Below, piece by piece: positions 7,609-12,561 of a DNA stretch of 12,561 nt. Position 1 is the first letter of the stretch; each line of letters starts with the position of its first letter. The notes under the pieces were generated by a model. It ran no database searches, was not told the DNA's origin, and saw only the letters and a list, made by a program, of their open reading frames with translations. The position numbers were made by a program, and so were the translations under genes. This DNA is from Lysobacteraceae bacterium (GTDB taxonomy: Bacteria; Pseudomonadota; Gammaproteobacteria; DSM-19610). The stretch covers positions 1 to 12,561 of the forward strand of contig JAIVHA010000186.1 in NCBI GenBank assembly GCA_020201295.1, written 5' to 3'.

Positions 7609-7677
7609 GTAGGAGCGGGCTTCGCCCGCGAACATCTCTTCCATGAAAAACTGTTCGCGGGCGAAGGCCGCTCCTAC
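7609..7677. repeat. REP-like inverted repeat pair between flgJ and flgK
   Basis: The left arm, 7609-7632, begins GTAGGAGCGGGCTTCGCCCG; the right arm, 7654-7677, read on the other strand begins GTAGGAGCGGCCTTCGCCCG. The two differ at one position and are separated by a 21-base AT-richer spacer. This is the most regular of the three GTAGGAGCG pairs in the window and the typical form of the family. It lies in the 123-base gap after the flgJ remnant and ends 29 bases before the flgK start. Confidence 0.88.
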
Positions 7678-7706
7678 AGGTGGCTCCGTATGGCCGGGAG
7701 TGCAAC

Positions 7707-9461
7707 ATGAGTGACCTGCTCGGAATCGGGGTGTCAGGGCTGCAGGCCTTCAAGCGCGAGCTGGATACCACCTCCCACAACATCGCCAACGTAAACACCG
7801 AGGGCTATTCCCGCCAGCGTGTGGACCTGGCCGCCCGCAAGCCGGATCAGTTTGGTTTTGGCTACATGGGCAATGGCGTGGGTGTCGATGGTGTCAAACG
7901 TATCGTCGATGAATTCCTCGACCGACAGATTCTCAGCAATTCCACCAGTTTCAGCCAGATGGATACCTTCCACAACCTGGTGTCGCGGGTGGACGACCTG
8001 CTGGCCAACGCCGATGCCGGCTTGACGCCTACCCTGCAGTCCTTTTTCAATGCCGCCCAGGACGTGGCCAACGATCCCACCTCCATTCCCGCGCGCCAGG
8101 TGTTCCTGGCCCGGGCCGAAACCCTGGTGGATCGCCTGTATTCCCTGGACCAGCAGATGGCGAACCTGGCGAGCCAGACCAACGCCGGCATTGGCAATAC
8201 CCTCAACGAGGTGAACAGCCTGGCCGAGGGTATCGCCATGCTCAACCGCGATATCACCACGGCCTTCAGCGGCACCAACCGCCAGCCGAACGACCTGCTC
8301 GACAAGCGCGACCAGATGATTCGTGAGCTTTCCCAATTCGTGGATGTTCAGGTGGTATCCCAAAGCAACGGCGCTCTGAATGTCTTTATCGGTACCGGCC
8401 AGGCGCTGGTGGTGGATGGCGAAGCCCGGACCCTGGCGGCCGTGAACAATGCCTTCGATCCCCAGCAGATCGATATCGTCGTTCGCCAAGGCAGCAACTC
8501 AGTGGTGGTTACCGAACAAATGCGGGGTGGGGTCATCGGAGGTTCCCTGGATTTCCTCGATCAGGTGTTGTATCCGGCCCGCAACGAGCTGGGCCGCATC
8601 GCCGTGGGTCTGGCGGGCAGCTTCAATGAACAGCACCGACAGGGGCTGGACCTGGACGGCAACCTGGGCGGAGATTTCTTCCAGGGGCTGAATACGGGCA
8701 ATCTCGTGCCCACGGTAATGGGAGGGGTCAACAACAGCAGCGCCGGTTCCGATGTGCTGACGGCGCGCTACGCGGATGTGAGCCAGCTTGGCAACGGGAA
8801 TTATCAGGTGCGCTACCTGGGCAGCAACCAGTACGAGGTCATGCAGACCAACACCAACCAGACCCGTACCTTCACCGGCCCTAATTTCAGCTTCGATGGC
8901 CTGGATATCGAGATCAGCTCGGCGCCCTCCGTGGGGGATACCTATCTCATCCGGCCCAGCTACGGGCTTGCCTCAAGTCTCGACCTGACCATCCGCGATC
9001 CGCGCGCTATTGCCGCCGGGCTGCCGGTGCTGGGCGCGGTCGCGGCCACGGGCAATACCGGGGATGCCGGTGTGACGGTGGCGGCGGCCAGTGATGGCAC
9101 GCCATACCAGGCTGGCGACTACAGCATTCTCCTGGGCTCCGTGGCCGCGACCGCGGGGGCGGATGGTGGCGTCAGTATCGGCGCTTTCACCAATGCCTCG
9201 GGTCTGGGAAACAGCTTGGGTTACGAGCTTTCCCTGAACGGAACCGTCGTCCATACGCAGGCTGAGGCGGATGCGCCCCTGGCGGACCTCGATGCCCTGG
9301 CCGCCGCCATCAATGATGACGTGGCGCTCACCGGGGTACGCGCCTATGTGGATGGTGGCAATCTCTACCTGGCGAATGATCCAGCCAGCAACCAGCCCAT
9401 CCTATGTGGATGGTGGCAATCTCTACCTGGTGAACGACCCGGCCAGCGATCAGGCCATTAG
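7707..9461 (+). CDS. flgK: Hook-filament junction protein FlgK, 5' part (frameshifted)
   Basis: FlgK (HAP1) is the first junction protein between hook and flagellin filament. The start is set at ATG 7707 because MSDLLGIGVSGLQAFKREL, with SHNIANVNTEGYSRQRVDLA at about residues 27-46, is the standard N-terminus; an upstream in-frame ATG would only add residues from the repeat region. Residues 1-565 follow the family, with the long helical part (for example SLYS/QQMANLASQTNAGI near 150) and LLDKRDQMIRELSQFVDVQV near residues 195-214. After codon 565 (9399-9401) the frame is lost at a duplicated segment, and about 19 unrelated residues follow before the stop. Without the C-terminal helix the protein should not assemble. 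The remaining part is listed separately. Confidence 0.9.
   Translation: MSDLLGIGVSGLQAFKRELDTTSHNIANVNTEGYSRQRVDLAARKPDQFGFGYMGNGVGVDGVKRIVDEFLDRQILSNSTSFSQMDTFHNLVSRVDDLLANADAGLTPTLQSFFNAAQDVANDPTSIPARQVFLARAETLVDRLYSLDQQMANLASQTNAGIGNTLNEVNSLAEGIAMLNRDITTAFSGTNRQPNDLLDKRDQMIRELSQFVDVQVVSQSNGALNVFIGTGQALVVDGEARTLAAVNNAFDPQQIDIVVRQGSNSVVVTEQMRGGVIGGSLDFLDQVLYPARNELGRIAVGLAGSFNEQHRQGLDLDGNLGGDFFQGLNTGNLVPTVMGGVNNSSAGSDVLTARYADVSQLGNGNYQVRYLGSNQYEVMQTNTNQTRTFTGPNFSFDGLDIEISSAPSVGDTYLIRPSYGLASSLDLTIRDPRAIAAGLPVLGAVAATGNTGDAGVTVAAASDGTPYQAGDYSILLGSVAATAGADGGVSIGAFTNASGLGNSLGYELSLNGTVVHTQAEADAPLADLDALAAAINDDVALTGVRAYVDGGNLYLANDPASNQPILCGWWQSLPGERPGQRSGH
9343..9459 (+). repeat. 58-bp imperfect tandem duplication inside flgK
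   Basis: The 30 bases at 9343-9372 recur exactly at 9401-9430 (both begin CCTATGTGGATGGTGGCAAT). The similarity continues after these cores to about 9401 and 9459 with eight mismatches in 28 bases. The two copies encode YVDGGNLYLANDPASNQPI and YVDGGNLYLVNDPASDQAI. The period is 58 bases, one more than a multiple of three, and this is what breaks flgK. Most mismatches are at third codon positions, so both copies look like sequence that has been under protein-level selection rather than a fresh duplication. Confidence 0.9.
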
Positions 9462-10053
9462 TGTGACCGAATCCATGACGGCCACGGGGGATGCCGGCGA
9501 TACCATCACCGGGTACTTCGGCACGGCGCTCGCCGGTGACAGTGCCAGCGCGACCATCAACTATGCTGCCAGCGCCGACAGCTATCTGGTCCTGAATGGC
9601 AGTGGAACCGTACTGGATGCCGATGCCTATACCAGCGGCGCGACCATTGCCTTCAACGGCCTCGAGGCCACGGTCACCGGCAGCGCCAACCTGGGTGACC
9701 GTTTCAGTATCGCAGGCAACCAGGGTGGGGTAGGGGACAATCGCAACATGCTGGCGCTGGCCGGCCTGCAGACCAAGGCTACCCTGGACAAGGGCAACGC
9801 CAGCTACCTCGATGTCTATGGCCGCATGGTGGCCAACGTGGGCGCGAAGAGCCAGCAGGCCTCCATTACCCGCGATGCCCAGGCCACCCTGCTGCAGCAG
9901 TCGGTCTCGGCACGGGAATCGGTCTCCGGCGTCAACCTGGACGAGGAGGCGGCGGCCCTGATCCGCTTCCAGCAGGCCTACCAGGCTGCCGCCCAGGTGA
10001 TCAGCGTCGCCAATGAACTGTTCCAGACCCTGCTGGGGGCGGTACGTCGATGA
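9403..10053 (+). pseudogene. flgK: FlgK C-terminal part, out of frame
   Basis: From TAT 9403 this frame continues FlgK: YVDGGNLYLVNDPASDQAI, then a beta-rich insert with AYTSGATIAFNGLEATVTGS, then the conserved C-terminus (SVSARESVSGVNLDEEAAAL, IRFQQAYQAAAQVISVANEL, FQTLLGAVRR). The last 70 residues are the helical part that pairs with the N-terminal helix in the assembled junction. No ribosome binding site or fitting start is apparent at the point where the frame begins. If one 58-base unit is removed, the 5' part and this part form a continuous 762-residue FlgK. The stop overlaps the flgL start by four bases (ATGA), which argues that the two genes were translationally coupled. Confidence 0.88.
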
Positions 10054-11030
10054 GCATGCGCATCTCCACCTCGCAACTGTTCCAGCTTGGCATCAAGTCA
10101 GTGCTGGACCAGCAGGCCACGGTCTCGAAGCTGCAGCAGCAGATCGCCAGCGGCAAGCGCATCCAGTCACCCGCCGACGATCCCACCGGCGCGGTGCGCA
10201 TCCTCGATGTGCGCCAGGCCATCGACACCACCAGCCAGTACCAGCGCAACATCAACCTGGCGCGGGAACGCCTGGCGGTGGAGGACTCCACCCTGGACAG
10301 TTCCGTGGACGTCCTGCAGCGGGTACGCGAACTGGCCATCCAGGCCAACAACGATACCCAGAACCCCCAGACCCGGGCCGCCATCGCCACCGAGATCCGC
10401 CAGCGTCTCGAAGACCTCATGGCCCTGGCCAACACCACCGGCGCCAATGGCGAGTACATCTTCTCCGGCTTCAGCACCAAGACCCAGCCCTTCGCCGTGG
10501 ATGGCGCGGGCAACCATGTCTACCAGGGTGACCAGGGACAGCGATTCCTACAGGTGAGCGCCACACGCCAGGTGGCGGACCGGGACACCGGGGCCGATGT
10601 GTTCATGAACCTGGCCACGGGCAATGGCAGTTTTGCGGTGAGTGACAACGCGGCCAATACCGGCTCGGGGATCATCGACCCCGGTTCGGTGACCGACTAC
10701 GCGGTCCTGACCGGGGATGACTACCGCATCGTCTTCAGCAATGGTGCCGCCGACCCTTCCGCCCCGGCCGACCAGTATGAGATCCTCGATGGTGATGGTA
10801 ATTCCCTGGCGACCGGTGCCTACACTTCCGGTGCCGCCATCGAGTTTGACGGCATCCAGACCCACATCACAGGCGCGCCCAACCACGGCGACGAATTCAA
10901 TGTCGGTCCGAGTGGTATCCAGGATGTGTTCACCACCGTGCGCGACCTGGCCATTGCCCTGGAAGCTGACAATGGCACCGTGCAGTCCCGTACGCCGCCC
11001 AGGCCGCCTTCGTGCGGGTGCAGGGCCTGA
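10050..11030 (+). CDS. flgL: Hook-filament junction protein FlgL, C-terminally truncated
   Basis: FlgL (HAP3) sits between FlgK and flagellin and resembles flagellin at both ends. The N-terminus is complete: MRISTSQLFQLGIKSVLDQQ, then QIASGKRIQSPADDPTGAVR at about residues 32-51, and a long coiled helix. A beta-rich middle follows, including AYTSGAAIEFDGIQTHITGA around residues 268-287. Residues up to about 310 (codon ending 10979) look native. Then the frame reads unrelated residues and stops at 11030. The C-terminal helix of about 70-90 residues that pairs with the N-terminus is missing, except for its very end in another frame. The gene overlaps flgK by four bases. As written it cannot form a normal junction. 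Confidence 0.88.
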   Translation: MSMRISTSQLFQLGIKSVLDQQATVSKLQQQIASGKRIQSPADDPTGAVRILDVRQAIDTTSQYQRNINLARERLAVEDSTLDSSVDVLQRVRELAIQANNDTQNPQTRAAIATEIRQRLEDLMALANTTGANGEYIFSGFSTKTQPFAVDGAGNHVYQGDQGQRFLQVSATRQVADRDTGADVFMNLATGNGSFAVSDNAANTGSGIIDPGSVTDYAVLTGDDYRIVFSNGAADPSAPADQYEILDGDGNSLATGAYTSGAAIEFDGIQTHITGAPNHGDEFNVGPSGIQDVFTTVRDLAIALEADNGTVQSRTPPRPPSCGCRA

Positions 11031-11053
11031 GCCTGTTCGATTACCTGCGCTGA
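10991..11053 (+). pseudogene. flgL: Remnant of the FlgL C-terminal end
   Basis: In a different frame from the flgL coding sequence, codons from 10991 to the TGA at 11051-11053 encode YAAQAAFVRVQGLSLFDYLR. This matches the usual last 20 residues of FlgL, where a final helix is followed by an LSLFDYL-type end. Its presence shows that flgL once extended further and lost an inner piece, rather than being cut off by foreign DNA at the end. There is no start codon of its own. Confidence 0.8.
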
Positions 11054-11076
11054 TCATCCGCCGCGCCACCCCGCAG

Positions 11077-11094
11077 GTCGGGCTTCAGCCCGAC
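11077..11094. repeat. Short GTCGGGCT hairpin after flgL
   Basis: GTCGGGCT at 11077-11084 and AGCCCGAC at 11087-11094 form a perfect eight-base-pair stem with a two-base nominal loop. It lies between the converging ends of flgL (+) and the toxin gene (-). The motif GCAGGTCGGGCTTCAGCCCGAC resembles another common class of short extragenic palindromes. It may slow or end transcription from either side, but no run of T follows on either strand, so I do not call it an intrinsic terminator. Confidence 0.6.
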
Positions 11095-11109
11095 AATACC
11101 GGCTCTAAT

Positions 11110-11355
11110 TCAATGCTCGGGAGGTTTCTGAATCGGCGGCCATTGCCTGGCCGCGTGAAGCACACGCAGCACGCGCACCCGTTCCCCGGCCACGTCATAG
11201 ACCAGGATGTAATTCTGGTGCGCGACCAGCTCGCGGATGTCGGCGACACGACCAGGCCGTCCGATACCGGGGTGATCGACGAACCGGCCGGCCTTCTCCG
11301 AAAACAGCTCATCGAGGGCCAGTGCGGCGGCCGGGCGTGTCCAGGCCAATTTCAC
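11110..11355 (-). CDS. RelE/ParE-family toxin, internally shortened
   Basis: Toxins of this fold act on DNA gyrase (ParE type) or on ribosome-bound mRNA (RelE type); the target here cannot be told from sequence. The product is 81 residues from GTG 11355, against roughly 95-100 for the family. The C-terminal core is typical: DHPGIGRPGRVADIRELVAH at about residues 27-46, then YILVYDVAGERVRVLRVLHA and ARQWPP. The beginning reads MKLAWTRPAAALALDELF: the first strand (MKLAWT) joins directly to what is normally the second helix, so about 20 residues containing the first helix seem deleted in frame. The toxin is probably inactive. It overlaps the antitoxin gene by four bases (GTGA) and lies downstream of it, as expected for a TA operon. 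Confidence 0.82.
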   Translation of the reverse strand: MKLAWTRPAAALALDELFSEKAGRFVDHPGIGRPGRVADIRELVAHQNYILVYDVAGERVRVLRVLHAARQWPPIQKPPEH

Positions 11356-11639
11356 GATGCAGGGCTGGGCATCTTGCGCCGTGTTTCAGCGCGCCAGGCG
11401 GCCGCTTCGGTTTCGACTTCCTCAGCCGGCACCAGGTCGCCGGCGTCAGCTGAATCCAGGCCGATTTGCACCTGGCGACGGAACCAGACGTCATGCTCGG
11501 CCGCTTCCTGCTGCTGCACGAGTTCACGCATGAAGTCACGCAGGAGCTGTGCGCCGGAGCGGTCACGGGCCTTCGCGGCCGCGGCGAACTCGTTTTTCAG
11601 GGTCTCATCGACCCGGAAGGTAAAGGTTGATTCACCCAT
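11352..11639 (-). CDS. Ribbon-helix-helix type antitoxin
   Basis: This 95-residue protein is the likely partner of the ParE-like toxin overlapping its 3' end. The N-terminus GESTFTFRVDETLKNEFAAA reads as a beta strand followed by a helix, and AKARDRSGAQLLRDFMRELV gives the second helix, together the ribbon-helix-helix DNA-binding fold. The acidic and glutamine-rich C-terminal half (about residues 50-95, with QQQEAAEHDVWFRRQVQIGL) would wrap the toxin. The start is ATG 11639, because the DNA-binding strand begins right after it and GAGGG lies about eight bases upstream; a longer in-frame ATG at 11702 adds residues unlike the family. It probably represses its own promoter. If the toxin is dead, it may act as an orphan regulator or cross-antitoxin. 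Confidence 0.82.
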   Translation of the reverse strand: MGESTFTFRVDETLKNEFAAAAKARDRSGAQLLRDFMRELVQQQEAAEHDVWFRRQVQIGLDSADAGDLVPAEEVETEAAAWRAETRRKMPSPAS

Positions 11640-11650
11640 GACACAGCCCT

Positions 11651-11674
11651 CATGTGTTACAAGATTAGTACATG
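11651..11674. promoter_or_regulatory. Candidate operator upstream of the minus-strand antitoxin
   Basis: CATGT at 11651-11655 and ACATG at 11670-11674 form a five-base inverted repeat with a 14-base centre, 12 bases upstream of the antitoxin start on the minus strand. Ribbon-helix-helix antitoxins commonly bind such spaced palindromes over their own promoter. A convincing minus-strand -10/-35 pair is not visible, so this is a position-based suggestion only. Confidence 0.3.
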
Positions 11675-11738
11675 GTGGCACTATTTCAGGGTGAATTCCC
11701 AAAAGAAATAATGGCTTGGCTTGGTCCGACCCACTCGC

Positions 11739-11767
11739 AAGACAAGCGGGGCAGGAGCGCCTATAGT
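11739..11767 (+). promoter_or_regulatory. Candidate sigma-70 promoter for the plus-strand TA module
   Basis: AAGACA (11739-11744) matches four of six bases of the -35 consensus, and TATAGT (11762-11767) matches five of six of the -10 consensus. The spacer is 17 bases, the optimal length. Transcription would start near 11774, about 30 bases before the antitoxin ATG at 11804. Just downstream are GGTATTACC (11775-11783, a nine-base palindrome) and ATAG/CTAT arms, which could serve as operator for the RHH antitoxin. Confidence 0.55.
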
Positions 11768-11803
11768 ATGGAATGGTATTACCTATCGATACGAGGGCCG
11801 ATC

Positions 11804-12076
11804 ATGGCAGTGTCCATCAAGATTGATGACGAACTGAAAAACCGCATCCAGCAACTGGCCGGCCTGCGACGCCGGTCGGCGCACTGGATCATGCGCGAGG
11901 CCATCGAGCAGTATGTTCAGCGCGAGGAAGCGCGCGAAAGCTTCAGGCAGGAAGCCCTGGCCTCCTGGGTGGCATACCAGGAAACCGGCCGGCACCTGAC
12001 AGGCAGTGAGGCCCGGTCCTGGCTGGACAGCTGGGGTACCGATGACGAGCGGACCGCTCCAGAGTGCCACGAGTAA
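11804..12076 (+). CDS. CopG/ParD-like ribbon-helix-helix antitoxin
   Basis: The 90-residue product opens with AVSIKIDDELKNRIQQLAGL, a classic ribbon-helix-helix strand and first helix, followed by RRRSAHWIMREAIEQYVQRE, the second helix with the conserved SxxWIM-type turn. The C-terminal half contains ARESFRQEALASWVAYQETG and HLTGSEARSWLDSWG, the toxin-binding part seen in antitoxins of this type. ATG 11804 is chosen over longer in-frame ATGs at 11672 and 11768 because the DNA-binding strand begins directly after it and GAGG sits about nine bases upstream. It overlaps the toxin gene by 13 bases, so translation is coupled, and it probably represses its own promoter. Confidence 0.88.
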   Translation: MAVSIKIDDELKNRIQQLAGLRRRSAHWIMREAIEQYVQREEARESFRQEALASWVAYQETGRHLTGSEARSWLDSWGTDDERTAPECHE

Positions 12077-12357
12077 TACTGACCGAGGGTGCCGTGCAGG
12101 GCCTGGAGCAGTGTCGTCGATTCCTGGCCATCAAGGCCCCGGAGGCGGCCAGGCGGGCCGCGCAGGCCATTGAGCGACAGTTCCGGCTCCTGGAAACGGC
12201 GCCGGACATAGGCCGGCCTTTTCCCGAAGCGCCAGAGTTGCGTGAGCTGGTGATCGGGTTCGGGGATTCCGGTTACGTCGCGCTCTACCGACATGAGCCG
12301 GGTGAGGACAGCCTGTATGTGCTGGCCTTCCGACACCAGAAAGCGGCCGGGTACTGA
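12064..12357 (+). CDS. RelE/ParE-family toxin, apparently complete
   Basis: This 97-residue protein starts at GTG 12064, within the end of the antitoxin gene. It has the normal family length and order: a first strand (PRVILTEGAV), a helical pair (QGLEQCRRFLAIKAPEAARR, then AAQAIERQFRLLETAPDIGR), and a beta core with LRELVIGFGDSGYVALYRHE and a SLYVLAFRHQKAAGY end. The RHQK.AGY end is characteristic of this RelE/ParE subgroup. Unlike the toxin on the minus strand it has both helices, so it is likely active. Whether it targets gyrase or translation cannot be decided from sequence. Confidence 0.88.
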   Translation: MPRVILTEGAVQGLEQCRRFLAIKAPEAARRAAQAIERQFRLLETAPDIGRPFPEAPELRELVIGFGDSGYVALYRHEPGEDSLYVLAFRHQKAAGY

Positions 12358-12556
12358 CCGCGCGTGTGATGCCAGGCGCGTGAGGGCAGCCTCTGGCCTG
12401 GACTTCAACCCGACCATCCAGATCCGTGACAGAAACCAATCCAGCAAGGGTTACCAGCCAGGGAACGCCCCTCCACGGGTCGTACCGGGGCCACGGGCGG
12501 AGGGTGTGGTGCTATTGTGGATCGAAATGCTGGACTGCACGGGCGGTGAGATCCAG

Positions 12557-12561
12557 GGAGG
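12557..12561 (+). promoter_or_regulatory. Shine-Dalgarno-like site at the window edge
   Basis: The window ends in AGGGAGG, so GGAGG at 12557-12561 could be the ribosome binding site of a gene starting just beyond the edge. The preceding 12358-12556 contains no supported gene. A weak -10-like TATTGT occurs at 12513-12518 without a good -35 partner, and CCCTCC (12469-12474) and GGAGGG (12499-12504) could pair as a weak hairpin. Confidence 0.3.

Noticed and set aside
3916..7677. A CRISPR-like array from the recurring GTAGGAGCG repeats
   Set aside because: The copies are inverted pairs spread over several kilobases with genes between them, not regularly spaced direct repeats.
7584..7706. A flagellar sigma-28 promoter before flgK
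   Set aside because: FlgK is a late gene in many systems, but I found no TAAA-N15-GCCGATAA-like pair; the gap is mostly the repeat pair.
11077..11094. An intrinsic terminator at the end of the flagellar operon
   Set aside because: The stem is good, but no T-run follows on either strand, so I list it only as a hairpin or repeat.
10717..11694. A 325-codon plus-strand frame from within flgL through the minus-strand TA genes
   Set aside because: It overlaps flgL out of frame and both minus-strand TA genes, and its translation shows no family resemblance.
11640..11702. ATG 11702 as the start of the minus-strand antitoxin
   Set aside because: It would add 21 residues unlike the family in front of the ribbon strand and cover the presumed promoter; ATG 11639 has a GAGGG site and the correct N-terminus.
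12358..12561. A further gene after the second TA module
   Set aside because: There is no open frame with a start, ribosome binding site and recognisable product; the only frames here are minus-strand shadows of the toxin region.

Overview
The window is GC-rich bacterial DNA carrying the rod/hook/ring half of a flagellar locus in the order flgB-C-D-E-F-G-H-I-J-K-L, all on the + strand. Two small type II toxin-antitoxin (TA) modules follow, placed head to head. The gene order, the P- and L-ring genes, the GTAGGAGCG-type palindromic repeats and the style of the two ParE-like modules suggest a gammaproteobacterium. A Chromatiales/Ectothiorhodospiraceae-like relative is a plausible guess, but that is inference from recalled family resemblance and no search was run.

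Layout. Positions 1-3892 hold flgB, flgC, flgD, flgE and flgF (proximal rod, hook cap scaffold, hook), tightly packed with good ribosome binding sites. Positions 3893-3998 hold a palindromic repeat pair. flgG (distal rod) runs 3999-4784. An 88-bp CATTGCGAG-type inverted repeat fills most of the gap before flgH (L-ring lipoprotein, 4938-5654). All seven of these genes look intact.

From 5655 on, every flagellar gene is damaged, each in a different way. flgI (P ring) has its mature coding sequence but no recognisable start codon or signal peptide. flgJ is split into a rod-scaffold half and a glucosaminidase half by a 64-bp palindromic element, and removing exactly that element would rejoin the frames. 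flgK is frameshifted by a 58-bp imperfect direct duplication, and deleting one repeat unit would restore a 762-residue frame. flgL has lost an inner C-terminal segment; its last residues survive in another frame. These proteins make the P ring, the rod cap/muramidase and the hook-filament junction, so as written the locus should not support a filament. The competing explanations are real decay of motility, reversible switching (for flgK), or assembly error or strain chimerism.

Positions 11110-11639 (- strand) encode a ribbon-helix-helix type antitoxin and a ParE-like toxin that appears to lack its first helix. Positions 11804-12357 (+ strand) encode a CopG/ParD-like antitoxin and an apparently complete RelE/ParE-family toxin. 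The 164 bp between the two antitoxin starts hold candidate promoter and operator sequences. The last 204 bp contain no gene I can support, but end in a Shine-Dalgarno-like GGAGG that may serve a gene beyond the edge.

I do not see an undescribed multi-gene system. The most interesting signals are repeat-linked breaks in flgJ and flgK that are exactly frame-restorable, and the concentration of damage in one half of the window.
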